Below are positions 10,832 to 22,147 of a stretch of 64,000 bases of DNA, in pieces. Each line of letters starts with the position of its first letter. The first letter of the stretch is position 1. The notes below the pieces were generated by a model, which did not search any database, was not told the origin of the DNA, and was given only the letters and a program-made list of their open reading frames with translations. A program made the translations under genes and the position numbers. The stretch is from Adiantum capillus-veneris (taxonomy: Eukaryota; Streptophyta; Polypodiopsida; Polypodiales; Pteridaceae), in the NCBI GenBank assembly GCA_014529385.2, contig CM043966.1:96224587-96288586 (forward strand), written 5' to 3'.

Positions 10832-12564
10832 AGTTTATCTAGATAAATGAGAATTTTTCATAGAAATGTTTAGAATAAAATCAGTGGAAGTATATCAAAT
10901 TAAAACATGTACATCATTTATGCACCATATATAGCTTCATAGACCTTAATTAATTCTAGTTGTATCCAGATGCATTGAGTTGCATCATATGAGAATATAT
11001 AGATCCTTTTAGACTAACCTATCAGGCTTTACTACACACAATTATAGCTACTTAGAGTTTACTATACAAAAACCAATTGAAGTAGATCCAATGCCACTTA
11101 GTAAATTGACTCCTCTAAACTCAATCTTTCTTGGTCAAACTCATTTCAATAGAATGAAACTCGATTTCACACTTTAGGTCCACTCATTTTCAATGACAGT
11201 CATAGATGAATGAAATCATACATACATCTGATCAAAACATCAAGGTTATGCACCCATGTTTTATCAATTGTTACTTGAACTTGTTACACTTTATTGCACT
11301 CAATTCAGCTCGTTTAGGATTAAAGTTCTCTATGTTGGACCCATTTGACATTCACTCAATTTGTCTCAATGCCACTCATTTGATGCCTCTAGACCTAGTT
11401 GTAATGTACTCAATTTGGGCTTAGGGTAACTTTATTTTAAATGCTATTGATTGGAAGCATTTGGGTCTAGAATTTGACTTAATTGCTTTAAAATGCTGAC
11501 AATTGAGGCCTCCTGAACAATGCTATGGTTCAATTTCTCTTTAAATTGAATTCAAGTGATCCAATTGGATTCAATTTTTTTGGTTTGCATTTTATTGGAC
11601 TCATTTGAACTTAACTACGTACACTTATCACATCTAGTTTGAAAAATGCTACTTAATTGTACTTAATGGGACTTATTTACATTGTAATTCCTCATGAGAT
11701 CTCAATTGCAACCTAAAAGCAAAAACTAAAAGTGAGTTGAGTTTGCTTATGGAACTTCCTCAAAATAAGAAAATAAAGCTACAATGCAAGGCCATAGGTC
11801 AGAAATCTACCATGGCAAGTCTTGCATGTCAGCTTAAGACCTTAAGAGTCTTGGTGCTCCTAGCAGTGAAGGAAGAGTTGATGTAGCATTGAAGAACCAA
11901 AGCAAGTCACGCAGGATCAACTTCTACCACACCTCTGCAACATCCAATCTTCATCACTACATGTCTGTTTTGAAAGGCTCTACAATGGTAGTAGCTGCTC
12001 CGGTTGTCTAGTGTCTGCTCTAAAGAAGTCTATGATCCACCTCTAAGATTGGCTAGCTTCTCCTCTCATCAGGCTCTTTCTGTGTGTGTGAAGCTCGAGC
12101 AAAAACAATCCTAGGCATCTTTGGTCCTCATTTCCCATGACTCTAGAGAGTGGTCCAAAGCCCTCTCTGAACAGGCAGTGAAAGCGGCCTCATAACTCAT
12201 ACTTAACTGGACAGTGGCATGTGTAATGCAACTCTATGTCAGGCTTCATGTGACATATGGGACGTGTCCTGGCCTCTGTTGGTATTCCTCTATATCGAAG
12301 CTGGTGTGAAGATGTGCATATCTGGCCAATAGCACATCATATCCCACGAGATAAGTAGGTGTCCATGTATCTGGGTCTTGTCACAACACCGTCCTCCATA
12401 AGCTGGAGAAGACGTGCTATATAGAAAGCCATCTTCATGCACACCTCCTGTGTGGACTGTATCCAAGATCACAATTGTGTACCATACTTGCCCTACTCTG
12501 ACGAGCCCCAAAGTGTAAGATCACAGCTCGAAGAGGTGAATACACCCATTCATAGGAGAAGGCC
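10832..12564. other. No recognisable gene; AT-rich intergenic DNA
   Basis: The sequence has many short imperfect repeats of ACTCAATT-like words between 11100 and 11660, but no open frame with a known motif. It ends at the CTCGT target duplication of the next element. Confidence 0.5.
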
Positions 12565-12569
12565 CTCGT
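12565..12569. repeat. Target site duplication CTCGT (left)
   Basis: It is identical to 25093-25097 and immediately abuts the TGTTAACC start of the 5' LTR. Confidence 0.9.
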
Positions 12570-12904
12570 TGTTAACCCTCACGGCTCATGGACACCCTAT
12601 CACCTACGAGACGGACGTTGTAACCTACGGTGGACATTGTATTATTTATTTGGTAGAGTCAGGTACCGGGCTTGTCGGTCCAATAGGAAAAGGGTAAGAG
12701 TGATCGCCGATGAGAGGCGCACTCTAACTGGGACATTCAAGGGATTAGTTGGCTAAGCATGGGTACCCAAGTGTGAATGGGGTGAGCTCATATAAAAGCC
12801 AACTAAACCTAAAATTCACTCATTCTCTCATTTGTGCAATAGAAGAGTGCTCTTGCTCCATCTCCATCTCCATCTTCCTCTTCTTCACCTCCTTGTGTGT
12901 GTGT

Positions 12905-12957
<53 letters not shown>

Positions 12958-13194
12958 TGCGATAGAGCATTGCGGCGGCACGACGGCGATGAAGCGATTG
13001 AGCGCAACGTAGCGGTGTCTCCTTCTTCTTCGCGGCGAGGAATCCTCCACGGCAGGAGCATAGAGCGGTGAGTGACACACCATTGCCCTCTTTTGAGCTT
13101 ACTAGTTAAGCTAGTTGTGTGCTTGGAGCCGTCTATGGCTCGCACACAGTGTTAGGCAAGTCCCTTGCTTCGACAATGCGGCAAGGAGCGCACA
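12570..13194 (+). repeat. 5' LTR of Tat/Athila-like element (625 bp)
   Basis: It starts TGTTAACC and ends GCGCACA. It contains a (GT)n(GA)n compound microsatellite at about 12894-12957. It matches 23942-25092, where the same sequence is partly present twice. Confidence 0.95.
12791..12798 (+). promoter_or_regulatory. LTR TATA box
   Basis: TATAAAAG lies 220 bases into the LTR and is conserved in all three LTR copies (also 24163-24170 and 24699-24706), so the U3 promoter is probably here. Confidence 0.7.
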
Positions 13195-13198
13195 TTTT

Positions 13199-13216
13199 TG
13201 GCGCCGTTGCCGGGGA
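13199..13216 (+). other. Primer binding site, tRNA-Asp type
   Basis: TGGCGCCGTTGCCGGGGA begins five bases after the LTR end. This is the classical plant Athila/Tat primer site complementary to the tRNA-Asp 3' end. Confidence 0.9.
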
Positions 13217-14295
13217 ATCGCCCTGCACTAAGCCCAAGAGGCACTTTGTGCTTCTCCTATGAGTTGTTTGTAGTAGGAAAGAAGAGGAAGAGAAAGAGAA
13301 ATGAGTTATTTTTCTGCAAGTTGTTAATTTCTGTATTGTCTGCAAGTTCTGTGATTTCTGCATAATGTTGTGTTTTCTGTTTGCACACAGTCTTTGCACA
13401 ATTAGTAGTCGTTAGCTTGTTCGCAGTAAATGAATAAGTAGGTAGACAGTTAGCAATTTCTGTTTGCACACAGTCTGTACATAGTTTTTTGTCAAGGTTT
13501 GCCTGCACACAGTCTTTGCATAGTAAGGTAGTGAGAGAGGAAGTAGGTGGACAATTAGCCCACTGTCCGTAAGCAGTTAGCAGAGTGGTTAACAGATTAG
13601 TTAGTGGTTAGCAACACTGTTAGTAAGTAGATAAGGTAGTGAGCTGTCTGTGAGCTGTTGACAGAGAGGTTAGGTAGGTGTTGACAGTGTGTGTGGCCAA
13701 GAAAGGGTCACCTAAACCGCGCGCGGTCGTCGCCTCAAAAAAAAATTAAAAAATTAAAAATTAGAAATTAAAAAAAACCAAAAATATTTAAGCGTGAGTG
13801 ACTGGGGGGCTACACTAAAATTTTGATCGGGATCAGGATCATTTCCCCAAACCTAAGCCCAAGCCCAAGCCCAGGCCCAGGCCTCAGTCCTCAATCTTAT
13901 GATATATACTAGACTCACTCTTATATATATACCCTACCCCCTTAGGAGGGAATGAGAGCATGTGGGGCAAGTCCTCCACTCTCCTCCCTTCTCTTCCCAC
14001 TTGCACCCTTAGACTTTCTAATTTGGGCCTAGTTCCCTACTAGAAATTGACGGTTTTCGGGATTTCGAGGGCATAAAGTGACCAAACGGAGGGCTGTAAA
14101 GCACGGCACGTCCCTCTGACCGAGACTCTTGTTTTGAGCTATCATACGTTCTATTCTATAGCTGGGTCAAAAAAAAAGGACCAAAAAATCAAAAAATAAA
14201 TAAATAAGAAAAGACTTGGGTTGCAAAACACCCAAAATTACTAGGTGAACAGCCTTCACGGGCACTCACTGACACTTCTAGGGGATCCAAGTCAT
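13217..14295 (+). other. Untranslated leader of Tat/Athila-like element
   Basis: About 1.1 kb between primer site and gag. It has repeated CACACAGTCTTTGCA-like words (13380-13520), GTTAGCA/GTTAG words, A-rich runs near 13737-13790 and short GCCCAA repeats near 13855-13885. There is no long open frame. Confidence 0.6.
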
Positions 14296-16425
14296 ATGAA
14301 CCTACGCTCTGGACGAGTGTTAGAGCACGAGCATATTGGTAGTGCCTCCATTTACGCGGTCACCCATTATTCCTCCACCCTAGGTTCTAGACCTTCGGCC
14401 AGGACTCAAGATAGCGCGACCCAAGATCCTCATATCGCGTCTAGTGATTCTTCCTCTGACTACGAAGTCATGGAGGGGTATCCTACACCAAACCCTGATA
14501 GTTCAAGTCAAGACATGCATGCCATGGGCCCACGGCTCGGGTCCAGCGTTTTTAGCCGCTTAAAAGAGACCCTTAGTAGAGCTACTCGCTCCGAACATGC
14601 GGTTAATGAAATAAATGAAGGGAGTGGGGAAGTAAATTCGTCATTCATGCCTAAAATAGACCCTATGCTTCTTGAGAGTGTGCATGTGAATGTTCCATCC
14701 ATTGCACCTCCTGATCCTTTAGGACTATCTCCCTCTGAGGTTTTACTACCCGATGGTAGGAGTCTTGCCGAAGTACAAGAGATCGAACGCTATATGCAAG
14801 CAACAAGGGAGAGGGAAATTGAGAACCTACGAAAGCTAAAACAAAGTCGAGCCCTAAAAGCAAAGGCTCCTATGACAACAATCATGCCAGCCGAGCAACC
14901 GAGTGCTCCCAAGGTAGCAGTCACGGAGGGGCAAGCGATGGGGAGCAATAATGCTTCCACTTCGAGGGAAACCTCCAGCACGCCAGGCCTAGATGGGATA
15001 TTCCTAAACAAAAATTGGGAGTATGACCTACAAGCAGAAGCTTTAACTGATCGGTACACAGGACACACCTATCATTTGGGTTGGTTAGATGTTCTACAAT
15101 CCACATCGGGTGCTACTAGCATAGATGAGCGACAACAGAAAGTTTGTGATGTCCTCCATAGGATTGTCGAGTTAGAAAGACAGAACACAGGGATCAACAT
15201 GCCTTCAACAGGCCTAATGAGATTCTTGGATACGGGAAAGGCCAACCAACCAACCCTATCACAAATGGAGACTCCCTCAGTGAGCCCCATTGATCCTCCA
15301 TATGTTGTTTCGCCAGGAGCCTCAGTACAATCTGAGCCCACAAGTGGCAGCTTTACCTTCCCAGATCTAGCTCATCTTTCTCTTAATGACACTACGGCTA
15401 CCATGCATATCCCAGTGGTGAGCATGACAAGAAGTACACCATGGAGTTCATTTGTTAACACTGCGTCGATGCCTAGTAGCACAGTGCCCCCAACTATACC
15501 TACATGTATGTATCAATCATGTGCACATGTCGTACCTCAACCTCATGTAGCTCCTATACCTCCGATTATCCCAAGAGCTTACAATCCACAATGGCATTAT
15601 CCAAGATCTTATACAAGTGGAGCCATGCCATTTAATAATAACATGCCATATCAGGAACCCCCTATGCCTAGGGCCACGCTTGTAAAATTTGGACCACCGT
15701 CTGGTACACCACCATACGAAATATGGGACCCAAGAGCCGCGCGTATGCCAAGGCCAAGGCCAACTCCCATCTCACATGTGGTTCCAGGAGCACATACACC
15801 CATTATACCTGCTCAAATAGGAGATTTGGCAGCGTTTGCTCAAACTATCGGTCGCTCTATTGCGGAAAACATGCGTAGTGCACCTGATAGAGAGCCTAGG
15901 AGCAAGGCAGTTCAAGTAGCTAAGCTCACACAGAAATTCAGTGGAGACGGAGATGCTAGAAAGCATATGGAAGTCTTTGAACATGTGTGCGATTCCTTGG
16001 AAGAGCACAATGAGCTACATAAGTGTAAGGCTTTGAGTTTGACCCTAAGCGGAAAGGCTAGAGATTGGTATAGAACCTTAAGAGTAGAAGAGAAAACGAT
16101 CTACTCTACTCTTAGGAGACTGTTCTTAAAAGAATACATACGAGAGGGAGTACTTTGGGGTGTAGCCTCTCTGCTCCAGAAAGCCCAACGAGAAGAAGGT
16201 GAATCCGTGAGAGACTTCATTAGTCGCCTAAAGAATTTGAATTCTCGATGCAATCCAAACGAGCGATTCAACAACAACCAATTGCTCGATAGATTCATTA
16301 GGGGACTACGACATGAAAGTATCTATAATAGCCTAGTCATTAGAGGTATCACTACTTGGGAAGCAGTCACCATGAATGCAATCCAATTAGAGGATAATTT
16401 AATGATTGCAAGAGAAAGAGTGTGA
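14296..16425 (+). CDS. Gag polyprotein of Tat/Athila-like element
   Basis: About 709 codons are uninterrupted from the first ATG at 14296; the frame itself opens at 14245 but without an ATG. The protein begins MNLRSGR, a start common in plant gypsy Gags. The first ~530 residues are Ser/Pro/Thr-rich and look disordered. The capsid domain occupies roughly the last 180 residues: KLTQKFSGDGDARKHMEVFE, ALSLTLSGKARDWY, FLKEYIREG, VRDFISRLKNLNSRC and RFIRGLR. The frame ends at a TGA created where a 50-bp duplication begins (16423), and no CCHC zinc knuckle is visible here or before the protease. Gag length is large for the family. It would form the virus-like particle that packages element RNA. Confidence 0.85.
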   Translation: MNLRSGRVLEHEHIGSASIYAVTHYSSTLGSRPSARTQDSATQDPHIASSDSSSDYEVMEGYPTPNPDSSSQDMHAMGPRLGSSVFSRLKETLSRATRSEHAVNEINEGSGEVNSSFMPKIDPMLLESVHVNVPSIAPPDPLGLSPSEVLLPDGRSLAEVQEIERYMQATREREIENLRKLKQSRALKAKAPMTTIMPAEQPSAPKVAVTEGQAMGSNNASTSRETSSTPGLDGIFLNKNWEYDLQAEALTDRYTGHTYHLGWLDVLQSTSGATSIDERQQKVCDVLHRIVELERQNTGINMPSTGLMRFLDTGKANQPTLSQMETPSVSPIDPPYVVSPGASVQSEPTSGSFTFPDLAHLSLNDTTATMHIPVVSMTRSTPWSSFVNTASMPSSTVPPTIPTCMYQSCAHVVPQPHVAPIPPIIPRAYNPQWHYPRSYTSGAMPFNNNMPYQEPPMPRATLVKFGPPSGTPPYEIWDPRAARMPRPRPTPISHVVPGAHTPIIPAQIGDLAAFAQTIGRSIAENMRSAPDREPRSKAVQVAKLTQKFSGDGDARKHMEVFEHVCDSLEEHNELHKCKALSLTLSGKARDWYRTLRVEEKTIYSTLRRLFLKEYIREGVLWGVASLLQKAQREEGESVRDFISRLKNLNSRCNPNERFNNNQLLDRFIRGLRHESIYNSLVIRGITTWEAVTMNAIQLEDNLMIARERV

Positions 16426-16456
16426 ATGCAATCCAATTAGAGGATAATTTAATGAT
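16373..16456 (+). repeat. 50-bp tandem duplication at the gag/protease junction
   Basis: Sequence beginning TGAATGCAATCCAATTAG at 16373 starts again at 16423. The second copy breaks off after about 34 bases into the protease region. The shift (50 is not a multiple of 3) puts a stop at the end of Gag, and the usual nucleocapsid knuckle segment is missing at this point. Confidence 0.85.
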
Positions 16457-17733
16457 TCCAACCAGTCCTTGACGGTGGTGCGGGAGTCAGCATGGTGACA
16501 AAGAGTTGTTGGGAGTCTATGGGGAGACCTCACCTTGAAGCCACAACCGTAGTGGTAAAAATGGCTAATGGATCTATTGTTACGCCTATTGGAATGCTAA
16601 AGGATCTCAGGATCAAGGTCTTGGGACACAAGGTAAGGCAGACTTTCATTGTTATGGATTTTTCCCAGCATCCTATGTCATTTGAGATGATCTTAGGGCG
16701 TCCATTCATGAGGGAAGCAAAAATGGTGCATGACTGGTCCAAAAACCACGTCTACTTACAGTTCCAAGACTCTGTCATTCGAGTTGATCTTTTAAGTGGT
16801 CGAACACATCCTCTAGGAAATAAATTCATCATTGATAATCGATCAGACACAACAATTCACTCAGCTCCATTACAGTATTGTTACACGTGTAATGAAGACA
16901 CGGATATTGGGGAGAACTCTCCTTATATGGATATCCTACCCGAAATGGCTGAGTCAGACAATGTCGATTGGGTACACCTAGCGGCAACTATAGATACATG
17001 GGGAGCTAGAGGAACAACCTGGGTAACACCAGATGGGGAAGAGATACCACACATTGCACCAGTAAACATGTTAGGTGTAGCGCATGTAACATCCGATGAT
17101 AAGAAAGAGGCACACCTACCTGAGAGTGAAACCGATGATTCCTCAAAGGCTTCAGGCCAATACACATCAGAAACGGAATCTTAGGGAGAAATGGATTCAG
17201 AACCTGAGGAAACATCGAGTGAACCAAGTATAGAAACTGAACACTCGAGGCCTAGTACGACCATCTATGGTAATTTATATGAGAGTGAAGAAGATACAAG
17301 CGAAGACCTATCAGGCGAGTCGAGTTCAAACATTTACCAAAATCAAAACCTTAACAAGAAACAAAGGTCATATAAGAGACGACGATATCGAGCAAATGTG
17401 AGAGCTAGGATAAACAAGGAAAGATCTACTGCAGAATGGCTTTGCTATCTAGGGGCATGTGATGCTCATCGAAAGCTAGTAGACAATTGGGGTGAACATC
17501 TCCAGAGTGTCATGTGGTGCAGCCCGCGACCCATTGACCTCGCTCAATTGGAGGTTACAGAGCCGAAATTGAGTCGAACTATAAGAAGACGTCAAAACCG
17601 AGAGTTAGCACAACAACAAAAGGAGGCAGAACTAAAAGAAAGGTCTCCGTCAGGACAAGAGCCTACTGACTTACATACGGCTCCTGAACATTTTAAATCT
17701 TATACCTACCAATGGAAGCAGTGGAGTCTATGA
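16456..17733 (+). pseudogene. Aspartic protease and linker of Tat/Athila-like Pol
   Basis: The frame opens after a TGA at 16453. It encodes a retropepsin-type domain: VLDGGAGVSMV carries the catalytic Asp (family D-S/T/G-G-A), and FEMILGRPFM is the conserved second-half motif (family I-L-G-R-P/D-F/W). An acidic linker follows, then Lys/Arg- and Glu-rich sequence to 17733. The linker is interrupted by TAG at 17182-17184, in frame, which a C-to-T change from CAG would explain. The frame then has to shift near 17705-17715 to enter RT. The protease would cut Gag-Pol during particle maturation. No ATG-led independent start is evident, so it was presumably made as Gag-Pol. Confidence 0.8.
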
Positions 17734-20577
17734 TGTTCCAACGGTAGTTAAAGAGATAGAATTAGCAGAACCAGGTGAGGAGTCTAAACCAGTCTTTATT
17801 GCTCAAGACCTTACCGAAACTGAAGAGGATGTACTTAAGGAGCTCCTCAAGGAATACAAGGATATCTTTACTTGGACATATCATGACATGCAGGGCGTTC
17901 CACCTTCTGTGGTGCAACATACAATTCCCATGATCAACATTGCTAAACCCGTCCAACAACGACCCTATCCAATGAATCCTAAGTACGCCAAAATTGTACA
18001 AGAGGAGATTGAAAAACTTATCCAATGTGGATTCATATACCCTATCGAGCACTCAGAATGGGTTTCTCCAATAGTCATTGTGCCAAAAAAGAATGGGAAA
18101 CTAAGAGTGTGCGTGGACCTCAAGAAAGTTAATGCAGCCAGTAGGAGAGATCATTATCCCTTGCCATATTCAGAACATGTGCTTGAAAGAGTTGCGGGCA
18201 AGGAAGCTTATAGCTTTTTAGATGGGTACTCTGGTTACAATCAAATCACAATTGCATTAGAGGACCAAGCTAAAACTGCTTTTATCACAGAGTTTGGAGT
18301 GTTTGCATTTCGTGTTATGGCTTTTGGCTTAACAAATGCCCCTGCTACATTCCAACAATTAATAAACACTGCGTTTAAAGAATTTCTAAGGGAGTTTTGT
18401 GAAGCTTTCCTAGACGACCTTTGTGTTTATTCTTCTTGGGAGAAGCATTTGTTATATCTACGAAAAATATTTGAAAGGTGCAGATTTTATCGCATCTCAT
18501 TGAACCCTTTCAAATGCCAATTTTGGGTTAAGCATGGAGTCATTCTAGGGCATATAGTGTCCAAGAACGGGATATCCACAGATGAGAGTAAGATTAAAGC
18601 CATTGCCGATTTTCCACCACCTACTAACTATAAAGGAGTTCAAAGATTTATGGGCCATGTTGGTTATTATCGAAGGTTTATTTTAAACTTTGCCGAGATA
18701 GCGCGTCCATTGTACAAGCTTCTTATCGACTTTCACTCGACGGAAGAATGTCATCAATCTTATGAGTTATTAAAGAAGGCCCTAACAAGTGCTCCAATCC
18801 TGCGAACACCTGATTGGAATGTACCTTTTCATGTGCATATTGATGCATCAAATTTTGCTATTGGGTGTGTTCTAACTCAACCAGGAGAACATAAATTGGA
18901 CTACCCTATTAGCTTTGCAAGTCGCCAATTAAATGATGCCGAGATGAACTACACTACTACAGAGCACGAAGGTCTAGCTATGATTTACGCAGTAAAGAAA
19001 TTTAGCTATTACCTTCTTGCTACCAAGTTTGTGTTTTATGTTGATCATCAAGCATTGCTATATTTGGTAAACAAGCCGTGTTCCACAGGTCGAATTACAC
19101 GATGGTTATTACTTCTTCTTGAGTTTGACTTCACCGTTGTTGTGACGCCTGGGAGGAAACATGTCATGGTGGATCATTTATCTCGTATCCCTAATGGCGA
19201 AGCTCCTACGGGGGTTGATGATGAATTGCCTGATACTCCTTTGTTCATTGTTGAGACAATGCCTGAATGGAGTGAAAAGATTGTTAACTTCTTAGTTAAT
19301 GGTTTTCCACCCAAAGAGCTGCAAAAAGATATAGCTCAAAAATTAATCAAGGAATGCGAACCCTATTGCTTACTGGCTGGAACTCTCTATAAGAGAGGAA
19401 AAGATGATGTTCTTAGACGATGTGCCCGCGAGGATAAGTATTTATATATTCTACAAGAGGCACACATGGGCATAGCTGGTGGTCACTTTTCAGGAAAGTT
19501 GACTGCCCGAAAGATCTTACAGTCAGGCTATTGGTGGCCCACTCTGTTTAAGGATGCATCACTTTTTGCAAAGGGATGTGATGAATACCAACGCTTCAAG
19601 AAGCCACAAAGAGGGGATAGGATGCCTCTACATCCCATCAAGGTAACCCAACCATTTGAAAAGTGGGGCTTAGACTTTGCAGGACCGATTAGTCCGGCTG
19701 CACGTAACACGCAATCATGATATATCATTGTGGCTACCGACTATGTAACCAAATGGGCTGAAGCAAAAGCAACACGAAAGGCGGATGCAAAAACAATAGC
19801 TAAGTTCCTCTTTGAGAACATTATCACACGTTTTGGATGCCCCTTTGAACTTGTGAGTGACAATGGAACTCATTTTATAAATGAAGTAATAAAAGAAATC
19901 ACATCAAACTTCATGATATCTCACCACAAGTCTACACCCTATTATCCCCAAGCAAATGGCCAAGCTGAGAGTACCAACAAAACTCTCATCTCCATTTTGA
20001 CAAAGACAGTTGAGGCTCATCGCACTGATTGGGACCTAAAGCTTACATCAGCTTTATGGGCTTATCGTACTGCGTATAAAGTTGCTATTAATTGCACACC
20101 GTTTTTAAGATGGTGTATGGCCAAGAAGCAGTTATGCCATGGGAGTTTGTCATTCCTAGTCTTCGAGTAGCTTCTCAAGAAGGTTGGGATGGTAACCCCT
20201 TAGTGGAGCGATTATATATCCTGGAAAGGCTAGATGAAGAGAGGCAATTAGCTGTGTGAAATGCTCTAGTGGAGAAGGATAGGAGAAAGAAGTGGTTTGA
20301 TAGCCATTTAAAGGATAAAGACATCAAGGTTGGTGATAAAGTTCTTATGTACGGGGTACGTAATGAAAAGAAGAAATTTAAATACGCTGGTAAGGGAGCA
20401 TATCAAGTGTGTGAAATTACCCCGTAAGGTACCATTCGTGTGGAGACTCTAGATGGAGTTGAAACCATTGGATTCCTTAATGGGAGTAAATTCAAAAGAT
20501 ATTATGATCCTCTAAGCCAGGAAGAGTTGCAAGCCATCCATCAAAAGAAGGCTTCCAAGGAACAAGCAGAGCTTTAA
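17711..20577 (+). pseudogene. Pol: reverse transcriptase, RNase H, integrase (Tat/Athila-like)
   Basis: In frame from about 17711, through an ATG at 17888, one reads RT (SPIVIVPKKNGKLRVCVDL, AFRVMAFGLTNAPATFQ, catalytic FLDDLCVYS, LNPFKCQFWVKHGVILGHIVS), RNase H (HVHIDASNFAIGCVLTQPG, ISFASRQLNDAEMNYTTTEHE, VFYVDHQALLYLV) and the integrase HHCC region (EAHMGIAGGHFSGKLTARKI). The integrase core follows (WGLDFAGPISP, ATDYVTKWAEA, LVSDNGTHF, YYPQANGQAES). A single TGA at 19718-19720 interrupts it just before YIIVATDYVTKW. A frameshift in a T-run at about 20104 leads to the C-terminal domain (MVYGQEAVMPWEF, GDKVLMYGVRN, GKGAYQVCEI), which has further stops at 20257 and 20427. The copy is dead but only lightly mutated. 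Confidence 0.9.
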
Positions 20578-21792
20578 AAAATCCAAGCAAGAGTTGAGGC
20601 TCGAGAACGACAACAACGTCTTAGACGCCAACGAGAGGCTAATCTGGGAATCACGCAAGCATTTTTCGAGGACACAGATGACGACTCATTAGAATCTGAG
20701 CCACCCCTACGATACCCAATTGAGCTAAATAGCCCCTATGGGAAAGTACTATACAATGCCTTATTAGATACGGGAGCTAAACACAATTTGTTGTCCTATG
20801 GAGATTGGTGTCAATTAGGGAAACCGACCCTATCCCCGAGTACGATGCAAGTCAAGGGCATTAATAAAAAGAAAACTGCTATTCTTGGAGTCCTTCAGAC
20901 CCCTGTTGTCTATGACAATGGAAGCATAGTGCAGAGGTTTCTAGTCATGCTCGCGGGAGCTATGGAAGCCAACGTAAACCTGGGACGCACGTGGATGTTG
21001 GCAACCAAATGCACTATTGATTAGGATACTGGTAGTGTCACGACGCGACCACCGACTCTTACCCCTATCATTCAAGCAAAGTCACCTACGTTGCAAACTC
21101 TAGCAAAGTTGAAGGATAGCCAACATTCACAAGCCAAGGTGGTTAACTCGTCTTTGCCGGCTACCCATGAACCTAGCACTTCAACACTTGTAGTTGCAGC
21201 AAGCAGTAATATTGCAAGTACTCAACATGCACGACCTAAGAGTACATATCAATGGGTCCCCAAGGCCTTACTTCCAACTACCTCAACCCTCCCATCCATT
21301 CCAAGAAAAAATTCCCCTGGAAAACCAAGAGCGTGCTCTAGGAGAGTCAAGACCAAATCACGATGGATTCCAAAACGACTATTAGAAGCCCAAGGCTACT
21401 ATGATGGAAATGAGCAAATCTGGGTACCTAAACGTAAAATGTGTCCTTCCCTATCGACAACAAACCCATATGAGTCAAACAGTGTAACGCTAAAGCCAAT
21501 GGCAGACCGTGGGAAGGGAAAGATCACACAATGCTACACACCTAGTCCAGAGCTAGTTTGGGCTCCAAGGCAAAACCAATTTATTCCACCTAGCTCAGGA
21601 AGGGGGGAGTTCCATGAAGCTTCTAGCTCCTCATGTAATACATCCATAGAGGTAAAAGCTTCTACACAGCCTCCACCTACAATAGTGGACCTCCATGAAG
21701 CTACAAAGGAATCCACACCTTCCAGTGTTCAAGAATCACCTGATGAACCACTTCAAGTTCGATCTTGGGAGAGTACCTTACCACCCTTGTAA
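20578..21792 (+). pseudogene. Post-integrase extension with second protease-like domain and W-P-K repeats
   Basis: The frame of the integrase C-terminus continues past one TAA (20578-20580). It gives a charged, Arg/Gln-rich stretch, then VLYNALLDTGAKHNLLSY (catalytic-type D-T-G-A at about 20767-20778), then FLVMLAGAMEANVNLGRTWM near 20938-20997, where NLGRTWM matches the retropepsin I-L-G-R-x-W/F-M signature. After TAG (21022-21024), in the same frame, comes a Ser/Thr/Pro-rich tail. It has four W-(V/I/A)-P-(K/R) motifs, with Trp codons at about 21253, 21364, 21421 and 21559, ending at 21792. A protease normally precedes RT, and this element already has one there. Function unknown; it may be a retained substrate-binding or structural domain. 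Confidence 0.65.
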
Positions 21793-22147
21793 CTCGACGA
21801 GGCACCTAAGGTAATAGAAAACTACTGGCAAAAATCTTCACCTATAACAACTTGGAACAACTGGTTTCAAAGGGTGACGATATCATTTCAAACGGTATTA
21901 TCTACCCAAGGAAGGGGGGAGTGTTTGTGGACATCCATTATTCACTTGCTTCCCTCTCAACCTTTCTCCCTGACCTCTTAATCTCCAATCTTAGGGAATG
22001 TATATATAAAGCCTTATACTCACAAAAACGAGATAAAAAAGTAAAAGAGCAAGAGCCATAACAAAAAATCATAAAAACAAATTATGCACAAGAACACGAC
22101 CCTTGTAATATTTGCACTCTAACCATCATCTATTTGCGTGTACAGAT

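Noticed and set aside
14245-14295. Gag start at the beginning of the open frame (GTG)
   Set aside because: Eukaryotic initiation favours the first ATG at 14296, which also gives the familiar MNLRSGR start.
17711-20577. Endogenous caulimovirus-type pararetrovirus
   Set aside because: LTRs, primer site, target duplications and an integrase are present and no movement protein is seen; it is an LTR retrotransposon.
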